Positions 16,303 through 25,956 of a stretch of DNA of 64,000 bases are shown one piece after another. The stretch covers positions 1-64,000 of the forward strand of contig JAFSBX010000070.1 of the NCBI GenBank assembly GCA_017437065.1, given 5' to 3'. The stretch is from Lachnospiraceae bacterium. GTDB lineage: Bacteria > Bacillota > Clostridia > Lachnospirales > Lachnospiraceae. Within the stretch, counting starts at the first letter, position 1, and every line of letters begins with the position of its first letter. Both the position numbers and the translations under genes were made by a program. The notes under the pieces were generated by a model that was given only the letters and a program-made list of their open reading frames with translations, ran no database searches and was not told the origin of the DNA.

Positions 16303-18414
16303 ATGAAGAAACAGAAGAGGATACAGGAAAAAAAGGTTACAAAAGGTAGGAAAGAAAAGACATTTTGGAAAGAGAAAAAATCCGGAAATGGTGTAGGGAT
16401 TCATGGAATACAATTTAAATTGTTTGCGATATTTCTTATACCTGTAATTGGAATCATTTCGCTGGGAATAATCAGTTATAAACAGGCTTCTTCTGTTGTA
16501 ATTGATAATAGCAAGGCAGCGACACAACAGACAATGAGTATGTTGTCGGAATATTATCAGGCGCAGTTTGATGCGATACAGTCTCAGGTAGACGTGTTCT
16601 ATATGAATGCAGATGTAAAAGAGTACATGTCAGGGCAATATGAACTCTCCAGTACATTGTCTGTGCAATTTCACAATTCTTTTATGGATGATGTAAAGCA
16701 TAGGGTGTGGGGAGATGATAAGCTTGCGGGCATGGAATTTATTGCCAGTGGTGCAAAATCTGTTTTTACTGCTATCGGTTTTTCAAATGATGAAGCATAT
16801 ACACAGTTGGTAGAAACAACGTTATATCAGAAATTGGTGGAGAACGAAAATGAATATGTCTGGTTTGGAAGAAATACACAGTTAGATGAAATATTAGGTA
16901 CAAAACAGGAAGATTATCTGTTCAGAGTTGGTATCCAATTTAATAATGGTGCAGGAGTGGGATTTGCGGAAGTAACTGAAAAAACCCTGTCTTCTGTAAT
17001 GGAAGGGCTCAATTTTGGTGAGAATAGTGTTGTTGGCATTTTGACGGCAGATGGAACAGAACTGGCTTATAATGGCACGGATTTCAATACAACCGGTGGA
17101 GTATTTGAAGGCTATCTGTCTGATGCAAAAAATGGAAATGCGGATGAATATGTTGACTACAATGGAGAAAGTTACCTGTTCTTACATGCTCCGGTTGTTG
17201 AAGGTCAGGTAGATGTGTGTGTGTTGATTCCGGAGAGTTATTTCCTGGATCAGACAGTGGTAATTCGTAATATTGCAATTTTAGTTGCTATTGTTGCAGC
17301 TGTAATAGTTATTATTATCGGCAATATATTTGCAGGAAGTCTTGGAAAGAGTATACGGAGTATAAATAAGACTTTAGGTAAAATTGCAGCCGGTGACCTT
17401 ACTGTCAGGATGAACTTGAAAAGAAAAGACGAGTTTAAGCTTCTGGCTGATAGTGTGAATAACATGGCGGACAATGTATGTGGCTTGGTTCGTGAGGTTA
17501 GTCAGGCAGGAACAGTGCTGTTGGATGATGCACAGGAGGTTGCAACTGTATCGAATAAGTTTGTAGAGTCTGCGGACATTATTAATAATTCTCTCGAAGA
17601 GATTGAAATTGGTGTAGAACAATTGAACAGCAGTTCGGAAAACAGTTTATCTCAGATGCAATTGTTGGCATCACAGTTCAAATTAGTGAATCAAAATGCA
17701 TCACGTATCAGCGATGCTACCAATCATACAAATACGGCAATTGCTAATGGACTTGAGACTATGCAGAATCTAAAAGAGAAAACGGATGAGTCAACACAAA
17801 TGATGACGAAGGTTTCTGAGACTATGGATTCGTTGCAGGGACGTATTAATCATATAGGAATGATTGTAAATGCAATTGATGACATTGCAGAGCAGACAAC
17901 ATTGTTATCATTGAATGCTTCCATTGAAGCGGCAAGAGCCGGTGAATCCGGAAGAGGATTTGCAGTTGTAGCAGATGAAATTCGTAAGTTGGCGGATCAA
18001 TCTTTGATATCAGCAGGAGAAATTCGTAAGATTATTGAGGAAATTACGCATCAGACGAAAGAAGCAAGTGAATCGGTTGGAAATGCTTCTGCCAGTGTTG
18101 ACGAACAGTCACGTGTTGTTGATTCTACAACAAAATCATTCCATGAGATGAATGAACAGACTCGTATATTGACCGCGCAGGTACAGGAAATTCTTGTATA
18201 TATTCAAAATATGGAAAGTGCAAGGGTTACTACGGAAGATGCGATGCAGGGAATTTCGGCTGTAGCAGAGGAGACGGAGGCAGGTGCTGTTAACGTGCAT
18301 AAGTCTACAGGAGAGCAGGCAGAAGAAGCATTGAAACTGCAACGTGCTACCGAACAGTTGAATGAGTGGGCAGAAAAGCTGAAAACAGCTATTTCACAGT
18401 TTTCTGTAGAATAA
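16303..18414 (+). CDS. Methyl-accepting chemotaxis protein, 703 aa
   Basis: Transmembrane chemoreceptor. A basic N-terminal stretch (1-35), TM1 (about 38-58), an extracellular double-Cache-like sensor domain (about 60-320), TM2 (about 322-345), a HAMP domain (346-398) and a long coiled-coil signalling domain, whose hairpin tip shows [16 protein letters not shown] and [15 protein letters not shown] near 525-560. No C-terminal CheR tether is visible. It starts 40 bases after malG with a GGAGG Shine-Dalgarno and no promoter of its own, and a terminator follows, so it is probably the last gene of the maltodextrin operon. A role in taxis to starch products is inferred from this position only. Confidence 0.9.
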   Translation: MKKQKRIQEKKVTKGRKEKTFWKEKKSGNGVGIHGIQFKLFAIFLIPVIGIISLGIISYKQASSVVIDNSKAATQQTMSMLSEYYQAQFDAIQSQVDVFYMNADVKEYMSGQYELSSTLSVQFHNSFMDDVKHRVWGDDKLAGMEFIASGAKSVFTAIGFSNDEAYTQLVETTLYQKLVENENEYVWFGRNTQLDEILGTKQEDYLFRVGIQFNNGAGVGFAEVTEKTLSSVMEGLNFGENSVVGILTADGTELAYNGTDFNTTGGVFEGYLSDAKNGNADEYVDYNGESYLFLHAPVVEGQVDVCVLIPESYFLDQTVVIRNIAILVAIVAAVIVIIIGNIFAGSLGKSIRSINKTLGKIAAGDLTVRMNLKRKDEFKLLADSVNNMADNVCGLVREVSQAGTVLLDDAQEVATVSNKFVESADIINNSLEEIEIGVEQLNSSSENSLSQMQLLASQFKLVNQNASRISDATNHTNTAIANGLETMQNLKEKTDESTQMMTKVSETMDSLQGRINHIGMIVNAIDDIAEQTTLLSLNASIEAARAGESGRGFAVVADEIRKLADQSLISAGEIRKIIEEITHQTKEASESVGNASASVDEQSRVVDSTTKSFHEMNEQTRILTAQVQEILVYIQNMESARVTTEDAMQGISAVAEETEAGAVNVHKSTGEQAEEALKLQRATEQLNEWAEKLKTAISQFSVE

Positions 18415-18473
18415 AGAAGTAATGTTAATACAGGAAACAAATATGCTGAAAATTTTTAATAATAAAAAGATAT

Positions 18474-18506
18474 AAATGCGGGTGAGAAATTGCCCGCATT
18501 TTTTTC
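18474..18506 (+). terminator. Rho-independent terminator after the chemoreceptor gene
   Basis: AATGCGGG (18475-18482) pairs with CCCGCATT (18493-18500) around a 10-base loop and runs into a T tract. It closes the mal regulon. Confidence 0.9.
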
Positions 18507-18533
18507 ATCCTAGAATCGTAAATAGAAAGGTTA

Positions 18534-18562
18534 TTGTATTTTGCAGTAACTTCCCGTATAAT
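18534..18562 (+). promoter_or_regulatory. Sigma-A promoter of the xpaC-telA operon
   Basis: TTGTAT (18534-18539), 17-base spacer, TATAAT (18557-18562), about 88 bases before the start codon. Confidence 0.65.
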
Positions 18563-18649
18563 CTTGAAGTGAAAGAAAATGGAAATAAACTATTTCAAAC
18601 AGTGGAATTTCTTAATAATTTTGTCTAAAAGAGGAAAATAATTACAACT

Positions 18650-19987
18650 ATGAATAAAAACGAGTGGTATCAGGTAGGGGAAGACATCAAAAAACAGGTG
18701 CAGCAGGCAATTGATTCGAATGACTTTTCCGAACTTAGCAAAACAATTGGTGAAACTGTAGGACAGGTTGTTGGTGACGTAGGGAAAAGCTTGAATGGGG
18801 CATTGAATGATGTAGTCAAGGAAGCTAGGGACAGTTTTCAGCAGACTGTACAGAAAACACCGAACAGTAAACAGCAGTTTCAAAATACACAGAATAATAG
18901 TTATGGTTATAATGCAAATTATAATAACGCACAATATAATAATGCACAGAATCAGGAACACCGGAAGTGGGAAAGATACAATGGTACTATTCCGTATGGT
19001 AAACCTAATTTAAGACCGGACGCAAGGCTGTTTAACAGGCATCCGGCAGGTAGAGTTTCCGGTGTTTTATATATGATTGCAGGGTTTGGCATGATGGGAG
19101 TGGCAGGAGGTGCTTTTTTGAGCACTGTATTCGGTGGTATGTTTTCTGCGGTGATTTCCATAAGTGAATTATTTTATTCGTCAGTATTTTTGGCAATCGG
19201 TGGAATATTGGGACTCCGAGGGATTAGTTTACATGGGAGAGTCAGTCGATTTAAACAATATGTTTCTGTGTTGAAAGATAAGTTGTATTGTTCTATTGAA
19301 GAATTGGCGGCAAAGACAGAAAGAAGTCAGAAATTTGTTAGAAAAGACCTGAAAAAAATGATGCGAAAGGGTATGTTTTTTCAGGCACACTTGGATAAGC
19401 AGGAAAAGTGCTTTATTGCCAGTGACAGTGTGTACGAGCAGTACAGGCTGACACAACAGAATTTTGAACAAAATCAGCAGAGTCAGAAGAAACAGGAAAA
19501 CAAAGTGGTTGAGCAGGAGACAGTAGCAGAGGAAGCAGGCAGAAATCGTTCAGAGGCTCAGAAAGTATTAGCAGAAGGCAGAGAATATGTCCGCATGATA
19601 CGTCTTTGCAATGATGAAATACCGGGCGAAGAAATGTCGGAAAAACTGGATAAGCTGGAGCTTTTGGTAACCCGTATTTTTGCACAGGTGGAAAAAGAAC
19701 CGGAGCTTGCAACAGAGCTACAAAAAATGTTGAGTTATTATTTGCCGACTACCCAAAAGCTGTTAGAAGCTTACAGGGATTTGGACAAGCAGAATATTGA
19801 TGTGAAAAATATTTCCGATACAAAACGTGAAATTGAAGGCACAATTGATACAATTAATATAGCCTTTGAGAAGTTTTTGGACGAACTTTTCCGGGAAAAA
19901 GCATGGGATATTCAGTCAGATATTACTGTATTAAATACGATGTTAAAGCAGGATGGTTATCTAAAGAACGACTTTGAGAAGGAATAA
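18650..19987 (+). CDS. xpaC: XpaC-like 5-bromo-4-chloroindolyl phosphate hydrolysis family protein, 445 aa
   Basis: Membrane-associated protein of the XpaC family, whose members sit beside a TelA/YaaN gene in Bacillus and relatives, as here. Residues 1-105 are a charged, then Gln/Asn-rich region (repeats of YNNAQ); two membrane segments lie at about 130-190; a winged-helix-like stretch (EELAAKTERSQKFVRKDLKK) follows near 220-245, and a long helical C-terminal domain ends at 445. The enzymatic name comes from an old indirect assay; the true function is unknown, with envelope stress a common suggestion. ATG 18650 has a weak ribosome site. The telA-like gene follows after 52 bases. Confidence 0.7.
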   Translation: MNKNEWYQVGEDIKKQVQQAIDSNDFSELSKTIGETVGQVVGDVGKSLNGALNDVVKEARDSFQQTVQKTPNSKQQFQNTQNNSYGYNANYNNAQYNNAQNQEHRKWERYNGTIPYGKPNLRPDARLFNRHPAGRVSGVLYMIAGFGMMGVAGGAFLSTVFGGMFSAVISISELFYSSVFLAIGGILGLRGISLHGRVSRFKQYVSVLKDKLYCSIEELAAKTERSQKFVRKDLKKMMRKGMFFQAHLDKQEKCFIASDSVYEQYRLTQQNFEQNQQSQKKQENKVVEQETVAEEAGRNRSEAQKVLAEGREYVRMIRLCNDEIPGEEMSEKLDKLELLVTRIFAQVEKEPELATELQKMLSYYLPTTQKLLEAYRDLDKQNIDVKNISDTKREIEGTIDTINIAFEKFLDELFREKAWDIQSDITVLNTMLKQDGYLKNDFEKE

Positions 19988-20039
19988 TCCGTTGAATAAT
20001 GTAAATTGTCAAAAGCTATAAATGAAAGGCAGGAATAAA

Positions 20040-21176
20040 ATGAGCGAATTAAATGAAACAAGTGTACCAACTTTAGTGTTTGGTGAAGTGTTAGACGAGA
20101 AACAGGTTCCGGTAGCAGAACCGAAACAGGAAATAAAGGAGCAGTTGGACGAATCCATTCTTTCACCGGAAGAAAGAAAAATGGTAGATGAATTCAGCAG
20201 ACAGATTGATTTACATAACTCCAATGCTATTTTACAGTATGGTGTCGGAACACAGAAGAAAATGGCGGATTTTTCAGGCGATGCTCTTGAAAATGTAAAA
20301 ACTAAGGATTTAGGCGAAATCGGAGATATGCTTTCCGGTGTTGTTGCAGAATTAAAAGATTTTGACGAGGAACAGAAAGGTTTCCTTGGAATTTTCAAAA
20401 AAACTACTAACAAAGTAGAGGCATTGAAAGTAAAATATTCGAAAGCAGAAACTAATATTACGAGAATCTGTCAGGCATTGGAACAGCATCAGGTACAGCT
20501 TTTAAAAGATGTTGCCATGCTGGATAAAATGTATGACTTGAACTTAACGTATTTTAAAGAACTATCCATGTACATTCTGGCAGGAAAGAAGAAATTACAG
20601 GAGACAAGAGACACAGAACTTCCGGCATTAGTAGAAAAAGCAAGAATGAGCGGACTTCCTGAGGATGTACAGGCAGCAAAGGATTTGGAATCTCTTTGCG
20701 AAAGATTTGAGAAGAAAATCCACGATTTAGAGTTGACGAGAATGGTTTCCATTCAGACAGCACCACAGATTCGTCTTGTACAGAGCAGTGATACCATGAT
20801 GGTAGAAAAAATCCAGTCTACGGTTGTGAACACCATTCCGCTTTGGAAAAGCCAGATGGTACTTGCACTCGGCGTAACACATGCAGAGCAGGCGGCAAAA
20901 GCACAGCGTGAAGTATCCGATATGACAAACGAGCTTTTGAAGAGAAATGCGGAAGTGTTAAAGATAGCAGCAGTGGAAAGTGCAAAAGAATCTGAGCGTG
21001 GCATCGTGGATATGGAAACATTGAAGAACACAAATGCATCTTTAATTTCCACGCTGGATGAAGTAATGAAAATTCAGGCAGAAGGCAGAGAAAAGAGAAG
21101 AACTGCTGAGATTGAAATGAAGCAGATGGAAGAAGATTTGAAACAGAAATTACTGGAAATCAGCGGAAGAAAATAA
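20040..21176 (+). CDS. telA: TelA/YaaN-family toxic anion resistance protein, 378 aa
   Basis: Cytoplasmic, mostly alpha-helical coiled-coil protein of the TelA family, linked in other bacteria to tellurite, bacteriocin and cell-wall stress tolerance. The family core is recognisable in the middle region (RICQALEQHQVQLLKDVAML, then LTYFKELSMYILAGKKKL) and the C-terminal long helix (NTNASLISTLDEVMKIQAEG). ATG 20040 is chosen over 20022 because AAAGGCAGG precedes it. It pairs with the XpaC-like gene upstream, as in Bacillus xpaC-yaaN. Confidence 0.8.
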   Translation: MSELNETSVPTLVFGEVLDEKQVPVAEPKQEIKEQLDESILSPEERKMVDEFSRQIDLHNSNAILQYGVGTQKKMADFSGDALENVKTKDLGEIGDMLSGVVAELKDFDEEQKGFLGIFKKTTNKVEALKVKYSKAETNITRICQALEQHQVQLLKDVAMLDKMYDLNLTYFKELSMYILAGKKKLQETRDTELPALVEKARMSGLPEDVQAAKDLESLCERFEKKIHDLELTRMVSIQTAPQIRLVQSSDTMMVEKIQSTVVNTIPLWKSQMVLALGVTHAEQAAKAQREVSDMTNELLKRNAEVLKIAAVESAKESERGIVDMETLKNTNASLISTLDEVMKIQAEGREKRRTAEIEMKQMEEDLKQKLLEISGRK

Positions 21177-21254
21177 TAAATGACGATGGAGTCTGTTGTG
21201 TTGCCGCAGACGGAAAGAGAAACGCAGGCGGCAAATAAATGGAGGCTATAAATA

Positions 21255-22250
21255 ATGAAGTGGACAAAGTTCAGAATTAAGACAATTACAGATGCAGAAG
21301 ATATTATTATCAGTTATTTGTATGATATAGGACTGGAAGGAGCACAGATAGAGGATAAAGTGCCGCTTACAGCAATGGAAAAAGAGCAGATGTTTGTAGA
21401 TATACTTCCGGATTGTCCGGATGATGACGGCATTGCTTATTTAAGCTTTTTTGTAGAAGAAAATGAAAATGGAGAGCTTCTTTTCAATGGAGAAGTGACA
21501 GAAAAAGAGGAAATTCTTTCACAGGTAGAGGAACAGCTGGAGGAAATCCGTTCTTTTATGGATATTGGCGAGGGTACGGTTTCGGTGGATGAAACAGAAG
21601 ATATTGACTGGATTAATAACTGGAAACAGTATTTCCATCAGTTTTATATTGATGATTTGCTTGTGATTCCGTCATGGGAAGAAGTTTCAGAAGAAGATAA
21701 AGACAAGATGATTTTACACATTGACCCGGGTACGGCATTCGGAACGGGAATGCATGAGACAACACAGCTTTGTATCAGACAGCTGAAAAAATACATTACA
21801 CCGGAAACAGAGCTTTTGGACGTAGGAACAGGAAGCGGAATTCTTGCCATCATCTCTTTAATGTATGGAATTAAACATGCGGTAGGAACAGATTTAGACC
21901 CGTGTGCTATTGAAGCAACCAGAGAAAATATGGAAGCAAACGGCATTGCACCGGAGCAGTTCGATGTAATGATTGGAAATATCATTTCCGATAAAGAGGT
22001 ACAGGATCAGGTTGGATATGAGTGCTATGATATTGTTGTGGCAAATATACTGGCAGATGTGCTTGTGCCGTTAACACCGGTAATTGTAAACCAGTTGAAA
22101 CCGGGTGGAATTTATATTACTTCGGGTATTATTGATGATAAAGAACAGACCGTTGTGGATGCGGTAAAGGCAGCAGGACTTGAAGTTCTGGAAGTGACCT
22201 ATCAGGGCGAGTGGGTGAGTGTAACAGGACGAAAAGCGGAGAAAAAGTAA
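21255..22250 (+). CDS. prmA: Ribosomal protein L11 methyltransferase, 331 aa
   Basis: SAM-dependent enzyme that trimethylates amino groups of ribosomal protein L11. An N-terminal substrate-recognition domain (about 1-130) is followed by a Rossmann methyltransferase fold with DPGTAFGTGMHETTQL, motif I LLDVGTGSGILAI and the NPPY-like VVANILADVLVPL. Length is a little above the E. coli enzyme (about 293). It overlaps rsmE by one base (TAATG), a common pairing in Firmicutes. Confidence 0.93.
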   Translation: MKWTKFRIKTITDAEDIIISYLYDIGLEGAQIEDKVPLTAMEKEQMFVDILPDCPDDDGIAYLSFFVEENENGELLFNGEVTEKEEILSQVEEQLEEIRSFMDIGEGTVSVDETEDIDWINNWKQYFHQFYIDDLLVIPSWEEVSEEDKDKMILHIDPGTAFGTGMHETTQLCIRQLKKYITPETELLDVGTGSGILAIISLMYGIKHAVGTDLDPCAIEATRENMEANGIAPEQFDVMIGNIISDKEVQDQVGYECYDIVVANILADVLVPLTPVIVNQLKPGGIYITSGIIDDKEQTVVDAVKAAGLEVLEVTYQGEWVSVTGRKAEKK

Positions 22251-22990
22251 TGTATCAATTTTTTGTGAAACCTGAGCAGATATGTGGAAAAGATATCTGG
22301 ATTACGGGGAGTGACGTGAATCATATAAAAAATGTCCTTCGTATGAAAGCCGGTGAAGAAATTGCGGTAAGTAATGGGGAGGACAATAAGGAATATCGTT
22401 GTGAAATAGCGGAGATAGGTGAGGATGAAATACATTGTCACCTTCTTTTTGTGAAAGAGGACGGATTGGAGCTTCCTTCAAAAGTTTATCTGTTTCAAGG
22501 ACTGCCGAAGGCCGACAAGATGGAACTGATTATCCAAAAAGCAGTAGAGCTTGGCGTTTATGAAGTGATTCCTGTAGCAACGAAGCGTGCAGTTGTAAAG
22601 TTGGATGAAAAAAAGGCGAAGTCTAAAATTGCAAGATGGCAGGGAATTTCAGAGGCAGCGGCAAAGCAGAGCAAGAGAAGAGTAATTCCCGAAATCAAGG
22701 AAGTTATGACTTTTAAACAGGCGATTGCTTATGCAGAAAGCATGGACGTAAAGTTAATTCCTTATGAGCTGGCGGAAGGAATGCAGACGACAAAGGAAAT
22801 CGTTGAAGGACTTCTGCCGGGACAGTCGGTAGCAATTTTTATCGGTCCGGAAGGTGGATTTGAAGAAGCTGAAATCGAGGCAGCAATGGAAAATGGCATA
22901 AAACCGATTACTTTGGGAAAAAGAATTTTAAGGACTGAAACTGCCGGATTTACGATTCTTTCCTGGATTATGTACCATTTGGAAATGTAG
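22250..22990 (+). CDS. rsmE: 16S rRNA (uracil-1498-N3)-methyltransferase, 246 aa
   Basis: SPOUT-family methyltransferase modifying U1498 of 16S rRNA. An N-terminal PUA-like domain (HIKNVLRMKAGEEIAVSNGE) precedes the knotted SPOUT domain, with KADKMELIIQKAVELGV, FIGPEGGFEEAE and a C-terminal LGKRILRTETA that forms the SAM-binding knot. ATG 22250 overlaps the prmA stop, so the two genes are translationally coupled. Typical length. Confidence 0.93.
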   Translation: MYQFFVKPEQICGKDIWITGSDVNHIKNVLRMKAGEEIAVSNGEDNKEYRCEIAEIGEDEIHCHLLFVKEDGLELPSKVYLFQGLPKADKMELIIQKAVELGVYEVIPVATKRAVVKLDEKKAKSKIARWQGISEAAAKQSKRRVIPEIKEVMTFKQAIAYAESMDVKLIPYELAEGMQTTKEIVEGLLPGQSVAIFIGPEGGFEEAEIEAAMENGIKPITLGKRILRTETAGFTILSWIMYHLEM

Positions 22991-23065
22991 ACATATAATA
23001 TAGTAGAGAAAGAAAAACAAGAGCAGATACAAAAGTCTCCGGGCTTTGAAAGGAGAATTTTAAAG

Positions 23066-24220
23066 ATGGAAGTATATTTGGATAACTCGGCAACGACCAA
23101 ATGTTTTAAAGATGTGGCAGAACTGATGACAAAGATTATGTGTGAGGATTACGGAAATCCTTCCAGTATGCATAACAAAGGAATGCAGGCGGAAATTTAC
23201 ATCCGTAATGCAAAAGACATTATCGCCAGAAATTTAAAAGTAAATGAAAAGGAAATCCTTTTTACTTCTGGTGGAACCGAGTCAGACAATATAGCATTAA
23301 TCGGCAGTGCCATGGCAAATTATAGAGCGGGTCGCCATTTGATTACTACAAAGATAGAACATCCGGCTATTTTACAGACGATGAAATATCTGGAGGAACA
23401 GGGATTTGAAGTAACCTATCTTCCTGTAGATAAATACGGAATCATCCGTTTGGAGGATTTGGAAAAAGCAATTACAAAAGACACGATTTTAGTATCTATT
23501 ATGCATACCAATAATGAAATAGGTGCTTTACAGCCGATTGAAGAGGCAGGACGCTTAATTAAACAGATAAATCCTAGAATTATTTTTCATGTAGATGCGG
23601 TACAAGGTTTTGGAAAGTTCCGTATCCATCCGAAAAAAATGAATATTGACCTTCTTTCCGTCAGCGGACACAAAATACACGGACCAAAAGGTGTAGGCTT
23701 CTTATATATCAATGAAAAAATCAAAATCAAACCAATTATCTACGGTGGCGGTCAACAGAAAGGAATGCGTTCCGGAACGGAAAATGTTCCCGGTGTTGCA
23801 GGGCTTGCAAAGGCAGTAGAAATGATATATGCTGATTTAGATGAAAATATAGAGAAGCTTCACCGTTTGAAAGAACATTTTATTGCGGGAATCGAACAGA
23901 TTCCGGAGATTAAAATTAACGGTCTGACCGGAAGAGAAAGTGCGCCACATATTGTCAGCGTATCCATACGGGGTATTCGAAGCGAAGTAATGCTACATGC
24001 ACTGGAGGAAAAAGGAATATATATATCCGCTGGAAGTGCCTGCGCATCCAATAAACCCCAGACATCAGATACACTGAAAGCAATCGGTGTGGAAAAAGAA
24101 CTGCTGGATTCCACCATACGATTCAGTTTTTCCGAATTTACGACACAGGAAGAAATTGACTATACGCTACAGGCAATGAAGGAAATTATTCCGATGTTGC
24201 GTAGGTATGTGAGACATTAA
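23066..24220 (+). CDS. nifS: Cysteine desulfurase (NifS/IscS family), 384 aa
   Basis: PLP enzyme taking sulfur from cysteine as an enzyme-bound persulfide. PLP lysine K203 lies in SVSGHKIHGPKG; the persulfide-forming C326 is in SAGSACAS; HVDAVQGFGK carries the PLP-binding aspartate. Gene order with thiI matches the Bacillus NifZ-ThiI pair that supplies sulfur for 4-thiouridine in tRNA, so this is probably a dedicated desulfurase rather than a general Fe-S supplier. A GAAAGGAG Shine-Dalgarno precedes ATG 23066. About 430 bases of structured non-coding DNA separate it from thiI, which is unusual for this pair. Confidence 0.92.
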   Translation: MEVYLDNSATTKCFKDVAELMTKIMCEDYGNPSSMHNKGMQAEIYIRNAKDIIARNLKVNEKEILFTSGGTESDNIALIGSAMANYRAGRHLITTKIEHPAILQTMKYLEEQGFEVTYLPVDKYGIIRLEDLEKAITKDTILVSIMHTNNEIGALQPIEEAGRLIKQINPRIIFHVDAVQGFGKFRIHPKKMNIDLLSVSGHKIHGPKGVGFLYINEKIKIKPIIYGGGQQKGMRSGTENVPGVAGLAKAVEMIYADLDENIEKLHRLKEHFIAGIEQIPEIKINGLTGRESAPHIVSVSIRGIRSEVMLHALEEKGIYISAGSACASNKPQTSDTLKAIGVEKELLDSTIRFSFSEFTTQEEIDYTLQAMKEIIPMLRRYVRH

Positions 24221-24337
24221 GGGTTCTTTCAGGAAATGATATTCCGCCAGCAACTACACTGTGAGTTGCGATAGTTCACTGGTGACTATATTTGTGGAGA
24301 TACCATCTATAATACAATACTGCTACACGGAACCCTT
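24219..24337. other. Multi-hairpin structured block after the desulfurase gene
   Basis: AAGGGTTC (24219-24226, overlapping the stop codon) is complementary to GAACCCTT (24330-24337) and encloses two further hairpins: GCAACT/AGTTGC (24250-24269) and ATAGT/ACTAT (24271-24289). This resembles a multibranched RNA fold. I do not recognise a riboswitch or ncRNA family. It may be one element with the block at 24411-24600. Confidence 0.45.
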
Positions 24338-24410
24338 CCGTTACAATATACAGTTACGACAGCACATACGTAGTGGAAGCCACACAATACCTAAAAACGG
24401 CGATACATCA

Positions 24411-24546
24411 GTGTCAGACTCCGATAGTTCCTAAGCAAACCCTAGAAGAACGTCGGTACTTAGGTGCTGTTATTTAGCACCTTATGTACCGCTACGTTCG
24501 GAATGGAGCGAGAGCGCGTTTGCGTGGAACTATCGGAGCCTGACAC
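24411..24546. repeat. Large nested inverted repeat upstream of thiI
   Basis: GTGTCAGACTCCGATAGTTCC (24411-24431) is complementary at 20 of 21 positions to 24526-24546. Inside lies a second long hairpin: 24448-24468 (GAACGTCGGTACTTAGGTGCT) with 24476-24499, interrupted by small bulges around a 7-base loop. The region is clearly more GC-rich than its surroundings. It could be a structured RNA, a REP/MITE-like dispersed element or a remnant of one. Confidence 0.7.
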
Positions 24547-24584
24547 GGACGTGCGCAATCAAGCGAGAGCGCGTTCGCGTGGAA
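24507..24584. repeat. Two diverged copies of a 55-base unit
   Basis: AGCGAGAGCGCGTTTGCGTGGAA at 24507-24529 recurs at 24562-24584 with one change (22 of 23 identical), offset 55 bases; the following AGCCTG also repeats. ACGGACGTG and CACGTCCGT in the two units are complementary. A partial tandem duplication within the structured element is the simplest reading. Confidence 0.7.
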
Positions 24585-24651
24585 ATCTCAAAGCCTGCCA
24601 CGTCCGTACGCCATTCCCCCCCACAATACAAAAACAGAAACGAGGCAAAAC

Positions 24652-25839
24652 ATGTTTACAGCATTTTTAATTAAATACGCCGAAATCGGCGTAAAAGGAA
24701 AAAACCGATACCTATTCGAAGACGCATTAGTACAGCAAATCAAATACGCCCTCAAACGCTGCGAAGGCGAATTTAAAGTGCACAAAACCCAGGGAAGAAT
24801 CTACGTAGATGCCCTCACAGATTTTGATTTCGACGAAACTGTGGACAACCTGAAAACCGTATTCGGTATTTCCGGTATCTGTCCGGTTGTTTATGTAGAA
24901 GACGAAGGTTTTGAAAAACTTTGTGAAACAGTAGTCAAATACATCGGTGACGTATATCCTGAAAAGAACAAAACCTTCAAGGTTATGGCAAGAAGAGCCC
25001 GCAAAAACTATCCGCTGGATTCTATGGAAATCAATAGAGAAATGGGCGGAGCTATTTTAGATGCCTGTCCGGAAATGAGCGTGGATGTCCACAATCCGGA
25101 AGTGGTATTAAATATTGAAATAAGAGAAAAAATATATATTTATTCAGAGATTATTCCGGGACCCGGCGGAATGCCAATCGGAACAGCAGGAAAGGCAATG
25201 TTACTTTTATCAGGCGGTATTGATTCCCCGGTTGCAGGCTACATGATTGCAAAACGTGGTGTAAAAATTGATGCGGTATATTTCCATGCACCGCCATACA
25301 CTTCCGAGCGTGCGAAACAGAAAGTAGTGGATTTAGCAAGATTGGTTTCACGTTATACAGGACCAATTTATCTGCATGTTATTAACTTTACGGATATTCA
25401 GCTTTATATTTATGAAAAATGTCCGCATGAGGAACTGACGATTATTATGCGCCGTCTGATGATGAAGATTGCGGAACATATTGCAGAGGAAACAGAATGT
25501 CTCGGATTGATTACAGGTGAAAGTATTGGACAGGTTGCATCCCAGACCATGCATTCGCTGGCAGCTACCAATGATGTGTGCAGCATGCCGGTATATCGTC
25601 CGTTAATCGGATTCGATAAACAGGAAATTGTAGAAGTGGCAGAGAAGATTAATACTTATGAAACTTCCATTCTTCCTTATGAAGACTGTTGTACTATTTT
25701 CGTAGCGAAACATCCGGTAACGAAACCGAATCTGAACATGATTAAAAAACATGAACAGAATCTGGAAGAAAAAATTGACGAGCTTGTAAAGACAGCATTA
25801 GAAACGGACGAGCTGATTATTGTTCAATGTGATAAGTAA
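24652..25839 (+). CDS. thiI: tRNA 4-thiouridine synthetase ThiI, 395 aa
   Basis: ATP-dependent sulfurtransferase making s4U8 in tRNA, also used in thiamine thiazole synthesis in some bacteria. An N-terminal ferredoxin-like/THUMP region (residues 1-165) is followed by a PP-loop ATPase domain, with the pyrophosphate motif LLSGGIDSPVAGY near 184-196. It ends without the rhodanese domain of the E. coli protein, as is usual in Firmicutes, so sulfur must come directly from a partner desulfurase, presumably the NifS-like enzyme encoded upstream. GAAACGAGG precedes ATG 24652. It is followed by a convergent minus-strand gene. Confidence 0.93.
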   Translation: MFTAFLIKYAEIGVKGKNRYLFEDALVQQIKYALKRCEGEFKVHKTQGRIYVDALTDFDFDETVDNLKTVFGISGICPVVYVEDEGFEKLCETVVKYIGDVYPEKNKTFKVMARRARKNYPLDSMEINREMGGAILDACPEMSVDVHNPEVVLNIEIREKIYIYSEIIPGPGGMPIGTAGKAMLLLSGGIDSPVAGYMIAKRGVKIDAVYFHAPPYTSERAKQKVVDLARLVSRYTGPIYLHVINFTDIQLYIYEKCPHEELTIIMRRLMMKIAEHIAEETECLGLITGESIGQVASQTMHSLAATNDVCSMPVYRPLIGFDKQEIVEVAEKINTYETSILPYEDCCTIFVAKHPVTKPNLNMIKKHEQNLEEKIDELVKTALETDELIIVQCDK

Positions 25840-25879
25840 TAACAGAATGAGTAAGTATTTTGTATGGAAAGAAAATTAT

Positions 25880-25929
25880 AAAATAAAAAATAAAAAAGAA
25901 GAGACTTTGAATCATTTCAAAGCCTCTTC
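25880..25929 (-). terminator. Terminator of the HPr-like gene
   Basis: On the minus strand, GAAGAGGCTTTGAA pairs with TTCAAAGTCTCTTC and runs into a T-rich tract. On the + strand only A residues precede the stem, so it serves the minus-strand gene and at best weakly thiI. Confidence 0.8.
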
Positions 25930-25956
25930 TATGTAATCATAAAACTTTAGAAGTAA

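Noticed and set aside
24507..24584. Possible CRISPR-like repeats (23 bases repeated with 32 bases between)
   Set aside because: Only two copies, the similarity continues past the repeat, and both lie in a larger structured duplication; no cas genes are near.
24221..24651. TPP riboswitch controlling thiI
   Set aside because: The conserved TPP motifs (such as the CUGAGA region and its partner loop) are not visible; the stems present do not match the known fold.
24464..24670. A 68-codon open frame upstream of thiI
   Set aside because: It lies inside the inverted and direct repeats, has no ribosome binding site and overlaps the thiI start; it is a by-product of the repeat sequence.
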